Positions 32,319 to 43,557 of a stretch of DNA of 64,000 bases are shown piece after piece. Source of the DNA: Rhytidiadelphus loreus. Lineage: Eukaryota > Streptophyta > Bryopsida > Hypnales > Hylocomiaceae. The translations under genes and the position numbers were made by a program. The number at the start of each line of letters is the position of its first letter. Position 1 is the first letter of the stretch. The notes below the pieces were generated by a model. That model ran no database searches, was not told the origin of the DNA, and saw only the letters and a list, made by a program, of their open reading frames with translations. The stretch lies in the NCBI GenBank assembly GCA_947034895.1, contig OX344763.1:77147093-77211092 (forward strand), read 5' to 3'.

Positions 32319-34255
32319 ATGGCGAAGGCGGAGGGGAGTGGCGCTGCAAATCTGAAGTTCAAGACTGTCTATCCGGCCATCCTGAAAGATGAGAAGGAGA
32401 GGAAGCAACTGGATGCGGATTTGGGACAACTTGGGTGCAGCGGATTCTTGCGTCGAACCTAGAGTTTGAGGGACGACAACATGATCCGGGAACTGATGGA
32501 GAAGCAATCCAACGAGTGGTACAAGACGATCTGGGCGCTGCCAAGCTGGTGGACGATCGACTTGTGGAAGAGGACCTATGACTTTCCGCGCGATGGGGAC
32601 AGGATGTCATCCCGGACAGACAAGTATGCGGAAGGTAAATTCGTGAACTTTCCCAACTCAAAGGATGGCTACTCTGTAGTGGATTGTAGGGACCCTAGAG
32701 AGAAGAGGTTGCTAGAATATTTGGTCCCCATCCTGTATCCGGAAAGGCCAAACCGGATTACAGTGACTTGGGCCAATATAGTTTTGGGGGCATTGAGTGG
32801 AGAGAGGAAAGTATGTTGGGCGGAGATCATAAAAAACCTAGTGAGCAAAATGGTTTCCTCCTTGGGAAACACCAAGTCCACTTCTATTGGGCCATTCTTT
32901 TTCTACTTGTATGACCACCTAGGAACACTTAGGAGTGGAAAGAAGGTAGCATACAAGGCCGCCGCCACTATGGTGAAACTTAACATTACTCCACTTCGGG
33001 AAGCAGAAACTGAGGATACGAAGGAGCAACCGGAAGAGGACTTTCAGAGAGAGTCTTCAGAGAGGCATAGAGCGTCCTTAGAGAGAAGGAAGAATACTGA
33101 GAGGATCTCAGCCTCTGAAAAGAGGAAAGGACCCCAAGAAGAGGAGAGAGAATCCGACAAACCGGAAACAAGAAGACGGGATTCACTAAGGAGGGTAATT
33201 GAGGATCTAGAGAGGATCCGAGAGAAGGTCGACACAGAGAGAAGAGTAGTCCGGAATGTGTGCGGGTTGATAGGAGGGATTGAAGTGTCTGACCTCGGAG
33301 AGAAGATAGAGGATCTACTCCGATAAAAGGAATCCTAGAAATGGGAGGATAGAGTTGAGGAATTGACTGAGAAGAATGAGGCGCTTCAACGTTAGTTAGA
33401 TAAGAAGTCAAAACAGAGTGTGGATGAGAAAAAGCTTTCCTCAGAGCTGGGAATCATGCTTAAGCAAATCCGCAACTTTGTAGAAGTTTCTGGGGACGTG
33501 GTGAGCAAGGCCAAGATGTTTGACGAAGAAATCCACAAGGCCGGCAATGAGGGCATGAGGTAGCAGTAAAGTCAGTGACAGTATTGGCCGAGTACTCGGA
33601 GGTGATGGAGAAACTCTTGTACGAGATCCGAGACGTTCTCCAACGTACTGGTCACTAGAATCCGGATCCGCGAGAGGAGAAAGATAGCCTGAGGAAGGAT
33701 GCTACCCCGACTTCAAAGACATTCGAAATGTCTCCACCTGCACCTATGAAGCCTAGAGACAAGACGGAGAAGGAGAAGACTCCATCGAGGAAGGCTCCCA
33801 AACTAAATCTGGGGAAGGGAGAAGGGTCTACACCTGGATCCGGATCCAAGATTCAGACCCGGAAGTCCGGATCAGACTTGGGTATACCCCAGAGCACGAG
33901 CTCGAGACCGTCACCATAGGTACCCAACACGATAAAGAAGAAATCTACGCCCAAGCGAGCAAGGGAGGAGTCCCCCATCAGTCAACAATCGGAGGAGGAT
34001 GAGTCGCCGAGCAATTCGAAGGAAGAAGGCAGCCAGTCAGAATCCGGATCCGATCCGGACGAAGACTAGAAATCGGGATCGGAAGAAGACTCCGATACAA
34101 TCCGCATCTCTCCCGCAAGCTTCAAGGAAAAGACTCAGACACTGTCGAAGAAGAAAGCGCCAGCTAGTAGGAAGGCATCAACAAGTAGAAAACAGCCACC
34201 TAGGAAAGGATCCGCCAAGCATGAGGAACCTTCCCCGAAGCGGCCTAAGAAGTAG
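32319..34255 (+). pseudogene. G-element protein, copy in G3
   Basis: ATG 32319 gives the N-terminus homologous to G2 and G4. A TAG at 32459 replaces the Trp of the conserved R-P-W motif. The longest open part is 32466-33326 and contains G-Y-S-V-V-D-C-R-D-P-R-E-K-R-L-L-E-Y-L, I-L-Y-P-E-R-P-N-R-I-T-V-T, V-L-G-A-L-S-G-E and F-F-F-Y-L-Y, then a long Glu/Arg/Lys-rich coiled-coil region. Beyond 33326 several stops and at least one frameshift occur. The Ser/Glu/Lys-rich tail is traceable to P-K-R-P-K-K and TAG at 34253. It is inactive. The pattern of conservation (core helices, coiled coil, charged tail) defines the family. Confidence 0.7.
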
Positions 34256-35181
34256 GTAGGAAATTTCGTAGTTAGGCATAGGTCAGTGGGCCGAAAACCT
34301 AAGTTTTTGGTAGGTAGGAAGTTGCTAATTAGCCACTTTTGAGTTGGATGCACCTGGACATCCGGATCCGGATTTTTCGGATCTGAGATCCACTTTTTGC
34401 GGAATCTGCCGCGTGGTGGGAAGTCAACGGGTAGTGGATAAGGAATGGCACCTATCATTCTCCTGTCCTTTGCTTTATTCCCTGGGACCTTTAGGGTTTC
34501 CCTTGGGTTGGTATTTAGGGGCTGCCTTTGATGGTAGCCGAGGGCATCATTTCACTTTTGTTTCTATTTCCTTTATGCAAAATCTTAGCTTTCCATTCTA
34601 TCATGTGCTAAGTTTGAAAAGTCTTGGTGTTGTGCTGGTGGGCTTGGGGTGTTGAATCATCACTTGTCCAAGGTAGTTGTGTTTGCAAAGATAGAGAACA
34701 AGAGTGAGTCCCCGGATTCTGACTGAATCCGATTCCGGGAACTAAAATGGGTTGGTAAGAGGAGTGTGTGTACTAGAGGGAATTTGAGTATCATCTGATT
34801 GCCTTAGGAACTTTCGTGTGGGATAGCCACTCCTAGGTTGAATGAGATCTGGTAGCGACTAGTCTTGGGTCAATTGAAGAGTTGAGAGGTCTTGCTGTAC
34901 CTGGAAGGAGGAATCAAATTGGTATTTTGAACCTTTCAGTTATTCGGTTCCAAGCCCTGCCTAGGGATCTGGATCTAGGTAGAATCTGTCGTTGTAGTAT
35001 TCAGAGGTTGGTGAGGATTCCTTGCGTGACCTGCTGGGCTGGATCCACATCCGGATCAGTTGTAAAGGAATAATTGCTACCTATTGTGTGTCTTGTGTTT
35101 TGTTGGTTAAAGTGGAACTTCAGTCACTCTAAAACTTTGAAGGGTAGGATTTACGTGTCCTTCCAAAATCCCAAGAGCGGA

Positions 35182-35198
35182 CCCCTCTGAGATAGAGG
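35182..35198 (+). other. Conserved 3' hairpin of element G3
   Basis: CCCCTCTGAGATAGAGG can form the CCTCT/AGAGG stem seen in the other G elements. Confidence 0.55.
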
Positions 35199-35580
35199 TT
35201 AAACTTCATACTTTGGTTACGGAAGATTGCTAGGTACGGATCCGGACCCGGAAGAGGAACAGAATTACGACACTCCTCCCGGTTCCGCATACGTCTAGTT
35301 AGACATTCTTTTATTTTCTTGGATAGGGAGAGGCACAGAATTATGACACTCCTCCTTGTTTCGAGATGGTGTTTGAGTTGTGGGATTTGAGAGGAAATAG
35401 GTGTAGTGATAGTTAACCATTTCCGGTCTCAGTGTTTATGTGGGCTTCCGAATCCGAATCCGGTCAACCTCAGGAAACTACGGATAAATCTCTAGGGATT
35501 GATACACGAGTCATCCTAAAAGTGTTTTTAGTCATTTTTAAACGCTTTCTAGGACAATTGTGCTTTCTTGTGCTACGACA

Positions 35581-37713
35581 TGCACAAAGGAATACATGCT
35601 CTAATTTCTTTCACACGAAGATGCAGAGCACATCAAACCGAGAATTCGCTTTGCAATTTTTGGAAGAGCATTGCCCCCCACACGATTCCACCATTGATGA
35701 GGCAATAATTGGCATTCAATGATATTGGGAGCCTCATGTAAGGGATCGAATGCACCTGTCTTTTCTTCAAATTGAGTTAGCTCCTGCATTGCCTCCACCA
35801 CTGACACGTTCAATGGTACGCTCAGTTTTCGTATGACTCGATTCAAAGCTCCCTTCGCGTAGCCATTGTTATGAATAGCCTCCACGTCACTCAAGTATGG
35901 ATTTAGTAGTGCTCCCGCATAGTGTAGGTCAGTAATCATCAACTTCCAACGAGCATCAAATTGTTTCTCGTATTGTGTTGCCACCACTGGATCAAGGAAA
36001 AATGGAGCATTCTTGAGAGAATAAACGTGCTTCTTCAAGGCTGTCATCATTACTAAAGCTTTTGGCATTGTTGGGACTTTTCCATCAAAATGACGAAGAC
36101 AAAGCAACACGGGCTCTACCATATGGAGGAAATTGTCGCATTGAACCCAGAACTCTTCTGAACAAATACCTTGCCTTGCAAGTTTGGCCTTGCCCATAAT
36201 GAAATGTCCATTTCTGCGGTTTTGCAAATTCAACTCGAACGTCATGTATGTCTCATCTAGTGTCACGTTGTGCACTACTTGCTTGCAATCCACCAAACGA
36301 TCAATCATCAAGAAATTTGTGGTAAAACGTGTTTTGCTTGGAAGTCTCAACACTTTGTTTGGTGAAAATCTCCGAAACAACGCCAAAGTATGTTGGTATC
36401 TCTTGATGAACTTCACAATTGATGAAGCCTTTTTTACCAACTCCTTTAATCTTTGATCCTTTTCCCAGTCTTCTAAAAGTAAGTCCAAAATGTGTGCCGC
36501 ACAACCCTACCTATAAATGTGAGGGTACCTTTCTTCCAACTTTGCCATCGCCCCCGTCATGACTGCAGCATTTTCCGTACACAATTGTATAACATTGGTA
36601 GACCGAACTTCCTCAATGTATCATGCCATCGTCTCAGTCGTGTAAGATATATCCTTCTTCTCCCCAGTACTATCCACTGATCCTAAAAAGACATCCCCGG
36701 CGGGACACACCAACATCATATTCAGTAACGGCCGCGAATTAGTATCGGACCAACCATTTGAACAAATTGTCGCTCCATACTGACTTATTGAAACCCTCGT
36801 CCGCTCCGAAACCATGGCTTGAACCGATGCCTTCTTAACATCTATCATTTTCATGCAAATCGCATTATACGGTGGCGGTTGGTACACGAATCCTGCTGCT
36901 GCAGTTTGTTTAACAACATTCACGAAGGCCGAGTGGCGCACAATGTTGAATGAAATGTTCGCCTCGTAAAAGAAAGAAGCCCACAACCTATCCAACTCTA
37001 ATCTACGGCCCGTCTGTAATGATTCATCCATGCTTCTTTGCCGAGAAACAGATGGCGTGTTCCTCCTTCTCTCAAGCATTGTTCCAGTAGAATCTACTGA
37101 ATCAGGCGTAGGAATTGGTCTTGCATTTGATTCAAAGGGATTGAGAGACCCTTCTTCTTCGACATCCAATGCAAGTGCGACAATAGACTCTGCAACAATA
37201 ACTAGTGCATCATGTCTAGTCGGTGCATTATACATCTCTTCGTAACTCATGGACCTTGGAACTTGTCCCTTGCCAATCCTAAACTTTTCTCGTACAATTC
37301 TAGGGATCTCCTTACAACGCTCCGATGTAGTCGAGCCGCCATAGCCAAAGTGAATCAATGCTCTCTTCCGTACAAATGCTTTGCTCCACCCACAAAACAC
37401 GCATTTTCGAGCATGGGGGGAATTATTAGTTGGGGTGCACGGTACTAGCCAAGGGTCCCAATCCTTTGTCACTAGAAGAAAACTGTGTTGAAAATCACAG
37501 TTTTGCGTGGGCTGAAATTTGTTGAAATCCACGTTTCTAACACAAAAATCTATGTTAAAACGCATTCCAACACAGATTTTTGCATTAGAAACGTAGGTTT
37601 CAACAAAATTCAGCCCACGCAAAACTACAAGTTCCAACGCAGTTTTCTTCTAGTGTGTGGACCTCCGCGTATCATTCATGATTCCCCCCCCTCCCAACAC
37701 CTTGTCCAGCCAT
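35581..37713 (-). pseudogene. hAT-B transposase, N-terminal and catalytic part
   Basis: The start ATG (37711-37713) matches that of hAT-A. A run of G near 37690 gives a +1 shift, and the CACTA-like element at 37470-37655 follows. Setting that aside restores N-D-T-R-R-S-T-K-D-W-D-P-W-L, as in hAT-A. A zinc finger (C-V-F-C..H..C) and a DUF659-like region follow, with TGA at about 36621 and TAG at about 36511. An intact stretch at 35601-36488 covers the part deleted from hAT-A and the dimerisation motif C-S-A-S-S-C-E-R-N, where a TAG replaces the Trp. The second acidic position reads C-T-E-N-A. The frame runs into G3 at 35581 and resumes at 26266. All breaks together make it inactive. Confidence 0.8.
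37470..37655. mobile_element. 186-bp CACTA-like foldback MITE inside hAT-B
   Basis: Termini are CACTAGAAGAAAACTG and its exact complement CAGTTTTCTTCTAGTG. The two 80-bp arms pair almost throughout (GCGTGGGCTGAA in one, TTCAGCCCACGC in the other). Flanking TGT at 37467-37469 and 37656-37658 is a 3-bp target duplication, as expected for CACTA elements. It interrupts the transposase near codon 20. Confidence 0.85.
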
Positions 37714-37962
37714 GTAGTAGATCAACATTGGGTCTTCAAAGAAAATGACTACAATAATCATACTAATACTATAGAAGATGTAATGACAAAGCAACCCACT
37801 TAGAGTGGTCTTCTAAACCCTTCTAAACACGGTTGTTGCCCTCCGAAGAAGTTAAACGTCCGCATGAAGCCTCTTTCAAAGGTCCAAGACAAGAGTTTTA
37901 TCAACGTAGCCAAGGTGATAAAACAAGGGGTACCCCTAGAACTTTATACAAGAAAACTCCTT

Positions 37963-38115
37963 GGACCCGCAGTCACCCCATGAGAGAATGCGGGTCCAAA
38001 AACCTGAAATAAGTTAGGTAAAGGGCGACTACGGGTCCAAGATTGGGCGCCACATCTAGGAATGGGCCACTGCGGGTCCTGGAATAGGCGACTGCAGGTC
38101 CTCTGTGAGGCGACA
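37963..38115 (+). repeat. GC motif array 8, 5' side of hAT-B
   Basis: One reverse and three or four forward copies (GGGCGACTACGGGTCC, GCCACTGCGGGTCC, GGCGACTGCAGGTCC). It lies 250 bp upstream of the hAT-B start. Most copies read GACCCGC..GTCGCC in the gene's sense. Confidence 0.75.
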
Positions 38116-38681
38116 GAGAGGCCTTGCGTGGGGTGGAGAATTAACCCCCTCATTGCCCCAGTCAACTTAGGTTTGACAAAAAAGCCCCCCATGTTGTGCC
38201 ATTTTTTTTTATAATTCTTGCAACTCCTTAGAGTAATTTGGAGCCTATAATTGAAACTATGAATTCATAATTTCCAAAAAAAAATTAAGCCTTGAAAATA
38301 AAAAATTCTAGTGTTTGCCCTGGAGTGGCAATGAGTAGGTCAATTCACCCTAGCCGTGACAATTGCTCTCAACTTCAATAACAAGTTCTTTTCCAATCCG
38401 GCAAGTTTTGAATTGTCCTTTTTTTTTAATTCTCTTTTAATTCCTAAAGTCCGAACTCCCAAGGCCATTTTCCTGCCAAAATTCCTAGAGTATTCAAGTT
38501 TTCACAATTTTGCAAACATAAATAACCAAAAATTCATATCTATATTCATGTACTCTTGTCAAGGAATTACATAGAATTCAATGTGCTTGCATTGGAATGT
38601 TCAAAATGGATAATATCCTTTTATATATACATAAGATGGAATATACATATTCCTCAAAAATGTGCTAAAAATGAAAATCAT
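38116..38681. other. AT-rich spacer between hAT-B and gene E1
   Basis: This holds the 3' flank of the minus-strand gene E1. No gene is seen. Confidence 0.4.
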
Positions 38682-40284
38682 TCAACATCCATTTTGGCCT
38701 TTTCTTTGCGGTCATGAGCCTCACGTTCCATCTCATACAAGACTTTCCTACCTTCCAATAGCAAAATCCTAAGGTATTGGTCATCTTTCCCCAACTTCTA
38801 TGCCAACCAATATTGCTTGTATGATTTTTGGAACTTCAAAAGCGCCTTCAGTGCATCCCAATGTTCTTCCAATTTTGGATCCAATAACAAAGAAACCCCA
38901 AGCTTCTTTTTCAAGTCAACTACTTCTGTAAAAGACAATGTTTGTTTAGTAGCCACGTCTTTCCAACCACACATTTCTGCAACACGGTCAAGGGGGGCTT
39001 TGTCCTTTAATGCTTTCAAGAAATTTAATCTTGATCGTGCTTTTTCCAACCCTCGCTTCTCCAAGTCTGCCTGATCTTCCTCTAGCTTGCATGCTTCTAT
39101 AATTTTGGCAAGCTGTTCTTTGGCAAACTCATTGCTAGAAGAACTAGATCCTCCAGCATGCCGAGAAGAGAATCTAAGGTAAAATGCTTCCAAGTCTAAA
39201 ATCTTTGTTATTTGCGTTGACAAAAGAACTTGACGACTTTCAAGTTCAGCGCGTAAGCTATTCATAATATCTCCACTCAAAGTTTGCGTTTCTTGATTGC
39301 GAAGCTTTTCACATTCTAGATGCTTTTCATCCAACTCATTTAGAAGCTTCTTGAGTTGAGCTCTATAAACAACTTTGATGTCCAACATTATTGTGTCAAG
39401 GACAGTTCCATCTTCAACGAATTCCTCACTTTGGTACATGTCATCAACACATTCCAATTGGAACAAAAAAGGCTTCACATCTTCTTCTGTTTCCATCTCT
39501 GTCCAAAAAACATCATCTTTAGCTTCTTGCATGCATGCAAGCACATACTGCAAAACTTCGTCCTCTTCAGTGCAAGGACTGTAATCGGATTCACCATAGC
39601 AAGAGGCAAAATATCAAGATTTTGTGGTTGCCTAGCTGGTTCACCCTCTTCTTCCATTCTCGGAGGAGGTAAATTTTGTAAAGTAGAAGCCACCATCACT
39701 ATGTTTTTGGGCTCCATTGGAGGGTCTTCACCAAGGTTGTCTTTCTCTCCGGAAGATGAATCAGATGATGTCCACTGAAACTACTCATCGGGCACTCCCT
39801 CCTTCAAGTTTTTCTTCTGGCCTAGCCCTTCACGTGGATTGGCAGATAGAGCCGCCTTTGGAATGTCTTCTGTCGGTGGAAGGCGAGCATGCTTCACTCC
39901 CTTGATTGAACTCCAATCCACTCTTCGAAACAAAATGAGTTCCACATACACCATTGTACATATGAAATACGGGACTTTGCTCCTGGGCATTGAATATGTC
40001 CCATACAAGTATCGATAAATTTCGATACAACGTTGCACAAATGCATCATTACGGCATGGATGCAAATTGGCCGTATTGTTGCGCCGATTCGTGTAGTGCT
40101 GATGATAGGGGAATAACTTGTTGATGTGGCACCACCCCACGAAGGACTTACAAGTCTTGGCGGTCCAGTGGCCCGTAATTCGATCCCAACCTCGGTAGGC
40201 TACACACGCTGGGTCCAAAAGGATGCGTCGTTGCCTAGGGTGCATGGCTCCTTTTGCCTTGGTCTTCTTCTTGTAGTCCACCAT
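38682..40284 (-). pseudogene. E1: WCHINK-domain coiled-coil protein, broken
   Basis: ATG 40284 (M-V-D-Y-K-K-K) opens a basic N-terminus, then the family domain: W-C-H-I-N-K-L-F-P, R-R-N-N-T-A-N-L, F-V-Q-R-C-I-E-I, M-V-Y-V-E and V-D-W-S-S-I-K. A TAG at about 39781 (F-Q-W-T-S-S-D follows in frame), a frameshift near 39590 and a TAG at about 38800 break it. After the shift a long coiled-coil region (38798-39553, E-L-D-E-K-H-L-E-C-E-K-L-R, K-A-R-S-R-L-N-F-L-K) leads to E-A-H-D-R-K-E-K-A-K and TGA at 38682. The architecture equals E2. Function is unknown; the conserved Cys/His/Trp residues might support a DNA-binding or structural role, which is speculation. A cassette (40422-40461) and GC array 9 lie upstream. 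Confidence 0.65.
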
Positions 40285-40321
40285 TGGAGATGCTCTCGAG
40301 ATTTGGAGCAAGGAATCTAAA

Positions 40322-40345
40322 CTTAACCCTAAACCGCAAAGTATT
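40322..40345 (-). promoter_or_regulatory. CCTAAACCGC box upstream of E1
   Basis: Minus strand CTAGATAATACTTTGCGGTT TAGGGTTAAG. The same CCTAAACCGC-A-AGTA word lies at 47887-47904 before E2, and CTAAACCGC occurs near 250 before the left-edge gene. It is a shared 5' element of unknown role. Confidence 0.35.
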
Positions 40346-40421
40346 ATCTAGCGATTAGTGAGTGATGGAGTAAAATCAAGAACATGAGCCACATGTAAGT
40401 GAAACTCAAAACCCAAGCTCC

Positions 40422-40461
40422 CGGGCACGCAATCAGCCACTGTAAAGTAGGTGAAAGGCAG
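40422..40461 (-). promoter_or_regulatory. Promoter cassette of E1
   Basis: Minus strand CTGCCTTTCACCTAC then TGGCTGATTGCGTGCCCGGG, 138 bp before the ATG. It is almost identical to the E2 cassette. Confidence 0.6.
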
Positions 40462-40512
40462 TACGTAGCAAGAAGGGAAAGTGGCAAGGTCGGGTGGGGA
40501 GACAGCTAATGA

Positions 40513-40800
40513 ACCCGCAATCGCCCTGGGGCGAGTTCGGGAAGGGGCGTGTGCAGGTCTGAGAGCGACCACGGGTAGGGCGACTATGGGTCTAAGGGTC
40601 CGACTGCGAAGGCGACTGCGGGTAGGGCGACCATAGGTCTAAGGCTACAGGGGAGGGGCCGAAGGAGAAGGCGACCGCGGGTAGGGCGACTGCAGGTCTG
40701 GGGCTAGTGGAGATGGGCAACCGCGTGTGGGGCGCCACAGAGTAATTTCTGGACCCCGACAGTGGGGCAACCGCGGGTGGGCGATTGCGGGTACAGAGCG
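40513..40800 (+). repeat. GC motif array 9, upstream of E1
   Basis: Mostly plus-strand GGGCGACTGCGGGT and variants (GGGCGACCATAGGT, GGCAACCGCGTGT), with one reverse copy at the inner edge. It lies antisense to the E1 gene. Confidence 0.8.
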
Positions 40801-42036
40801 GGATCTTGAATTTCTGAACCTCTAAGACTTTCACTTTGAAGTTCTCTTATACAAAATTCTGAACAGAAATTTAAGTTACCAATGCACTTCATAAAAATGT
40901 ATTGCACCTTTTCATCTTTTATTTAAAACTTCGGGTTATGCATCTTTAGCCATTTTATTAATTATTGTTGCAACTTATTAGATTTGACATGCAAAAAGAG
41001 GATTCCCTCCCTAACATCACTTCTGCAATTTCAATAAAAAAATAATCAAACATAAGAAATTTACCATCCATAATTCTTATGGTTGCGTTTTATTTTCCAA
41101 TGCAATCTCTATTATGTTTAGTTTGAATTTGTATGGTGAATCTATTATAAAATTAGATCCAACTATGAAGAATGTGGGATTCTTGATTAATGTAGACCAC
41201 TTTCAGAGAGCTCCAAAAGAAGGGGTTTGGGAATTGAGGGGTAAATACCTTTTATTCATTTATGGTGAAGTGTGATTGACACATTATGAATTGTGTGGGA
41301 GAACAAAACTCAATATAATCAATTATGCATTGCAATATACAATGCATAGAATGGGTGTAGGAAGATGGTTGTTCAAATATCCCATAAGGATTGGGTGTGA
41401 CAGCATGAGCTCCCATATAACTTTCATCATGTGCTTCATCAAGCACCGTGAAGGTGCAGCTGGGAACTAATTGTCACAATTAATTGTCATAGCTATTTCC
41501 CAGTTGTTTTCATGGTTTTGTTCAAATTTTATTTATGTGTACATTCATAGGTACCCAAACATTAAAACTTGTTTCATATTCATTAAAAGTGTAGCCATCA
41601 TATTTACAAACAAAGAGATTAAATCAAGGGTATACATTTGTACATTTTCAATATTTGGGGATTTCAAACTTGTGAACCAAGAATAACAGGGTACAACATT
41701 TATGGGTATATATTTTTTGGAGGGGGGCATAGATGTAAACCATTAAAGTATTGGGCACTAACCAATTAAATATTCATATACTATGGACTGTTTAGCAAAA
41801 TATGATCATCCATCTGAGATAAACAATCCATGCATTGTTTAGCAAAATCATAGTATAGAAATGTAAAATGAAGTTCTTTGTCAAGCACATTGCTATTTCA
41901 CATGTCTAGCATGACTTTAGTACTATTATCTTCATAAATAACTTATTTCTTTCTATGATCCCAACTCAAAAATCAAAATAGGTACTTATGCCATGGTACA
42001 AGGCTGCCATTTGATGCACCACAACAATGTCTCTAG
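40801..42036. other. AT-rich sequence, nothing recognised
   Basis: No frame with family support was found on either strand. The sequence is AT-rich, with no clear repeat. Confidence 0.5.
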
Positions 42037-42617
42037 TCACGAACAATTTGCCCGTAGCACAAGGTTGTCCAAGTTTGCGCGAGCTTGGTTTAACCTATTA
42101 TTGGTCCGCTCAAAGATATCCGTGGTGTTGATTTGAACGCTCAGAGATTGTGTAAATGCGCGTTCCGTCCCGTGCTCATCGTCCTAAGGTGGAATTGTCA
42201 TTAGTACATATGATATTCACAGAATGGGGTAAAAACAATATTAACCTAGCAGGTATATTTACTCGTGTTGTGGTATCCACACATTGCACTAACCTTAATG
42301 AGTTGTAACAACAAGCATCCATTCTCAGACTCAGAAAGTTTCTTGACATCCTCAAATTCTTCTAATAAAGCCCTGCATCTCCCGGCCCCCCATATCAATG
42401 AATATTAAAACATAACAACTAAATATGGATATTTTTAGCATATAATCTTATAATACAAGTTTTGTACTAGAACAACCGAACCTGAGGTTTGTGCAATCTT
42501 TTCCTTGCCGAACCTACACATATTCTTCCTTCATGGCCCACCCCTCCCTAATGGCCTCATCAAATTTGGCTCCCCAAACAATATCGCGTGTGTTTTGTAT
42601 CAAACACATCACTCTTC
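42037..42617 (-). pseudogene. Spliced gene of unknown function (three exons traced)
   Basis: Three minus-strand exons join in phase: 42617-42482 (after TTGTTGTAG, ending CTCAG before GTTCGG), 42373-42294 (after CTGCAG, ending ATTAAG before GTTAGT) and 42183-42037 (after CACCTTAG, to TGA). The protein includes I-V-W-G-A-K-F-D-E-A-I-R-E-G-W, then A-L-L-E-E-F-E-D-V-K-K-L-S-E-S and F-E-R-T-N-N-R-L-N-Q-A-R-A-N. It is helical, possibly coiled coil. One TAG lies in the first traced exon (M-K-E-E-Y-V-stop). Upstream exons were not resolved; a frame at 42857-43048 may or may not belong. The promoter cassette at 43474 and GC array 10 lie upstream in the same orientation, as for the E and kinase genes. 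Confidence 0.45.
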
Positions 42618-43473
42618 CTACAACAAATAAGCATTAAAAGTGAGATGAAATGTCCACCACCAACTATCCATCTAGAATTGTTCATTAATACATATTCATT
42701 TCATAATTCAAGGATTCAAATCACCTATACAAAATGAAGGGCAATATTTTATTCACCCATTTTGTTGGCTTGGAAATGGCCTTTGGACTCATTGCACTAG
42801 CCATAATGAGCAAAGCAATACAATTTATAGCCTTTTCAAAAGTCCTTAATCCTATTTCAAAGATCACAAATCAATTCCAATAGAATAGTCATTGTCATGG
42901 TGATTCTCCCACCTATTAAAAAGACATTGTCTACAATACAAGTGGACGACAATAAGGAAGTCAAAGGCAAACTAAACAAATTTTCACCAGAAATATTCAT
43001 GGTCGAGAATAATTCTGACTTTCTCTTAGTACTTGCTAAATTGGACACCTGCCATTAAGCCTGTAAGAAGCCAAATAACTAATCATTAGCAATGCAAGAA
43101 GATTCAATTTGAATAAGCTACATAACAATTGAGGCCCCCCTACATTACTATAGCACCCAAAAATGAAAGAGAATCAATGAAGAGCCAACCGAATCATTTT
43201 CAATTGAATTGCTAATTGTTTTAAATGTAAATTTAGTGTACACTTTTTAGGTGGCTTCACACCCATTTGTATGTGCATCCTTATTATTCAACTACTTTGC
43301 CACAATGAATGCAATTGCCGTTTCAAGGCCCTCTACATCAAATGGCTTTGATATTCTTACTATCCTAAACTAATGGAAAAGATTTTGGGTTCATTGAAGT
43401 ATACAAGAAGTGTCTGCTGGATTATTGGCTATTTGTTGGAAACCCAAAAAACCACTAGACCTCCACAACATTG

Positions 43474-43508
43474 GGCCCACATTCAGCCACTACAAGGCAG
43501 GTGAACTA
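43474..43508 (-). promoter_or_regulatory. Promoter cassette upstream of the spliced gene
   Basis: Minus strand TAGTTCACCTGCCTTGTAG then TGGCTGAATGTGGGCCC, a clear match to the other cassettes. No intact start codon can be assigned downstream. Confidence 0.5.
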
Positions 43509-43557
43509 CAAGGCACAGTTATGAAAATTATAGACCACAGGTTGGAACAACCTATGA

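Larger units (their letters stand above)
26267..35580 (+). mobile_element. Element G3 (9.3 kb, TGT..ACA, 5-bp target duplication) inside hAT-B
   Basis: Starts TGTGGGAACCTGAAAATG and ends GTGCTACGACA, flanked by TGCAC at 26262-26266 and 35581-35585. The right 3.7 kb (from about 31840) matches the layout of G2 and G4: CCGGA-rich leader, protein at 32319-34255, hairpin at 35182-35198 and the 3' motif GATACACGAGTCATCC. The left 5.5 kb is unlike the other G copies: AT-rich, with two tandem repeats and a TATA-like box at about 30207. It is either a longer 5' region or a further nested insertion whose ends I could not find. Confidence 0.8.
23812..38115 (-). mobile_element. hAT-B: hAT-type transposon with two nested insertions
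   Basis: On the minus strand the element runs from the GC array at 37963-38115, through the transposase start at 37713, to GC array 7 and the family C end sequence at 23812-23998. It contains G3 (26267-35580) and a 186-bp CACTA-like foldback element (37470-37655). Without them it is about 4.8 kb, like hAT-A. Outer limits are inferred from comparison with hAT-A, since no terminal inverted repeat or target duplication of the hAT itself was identified. Confidence 0.55.

Noticed and set aside
42857..43048. 63-codon minus-strand frame as the first exon of the spliced gene
   Set aside because: It starts with GTG, and I could not find splice borders linking it in phase.
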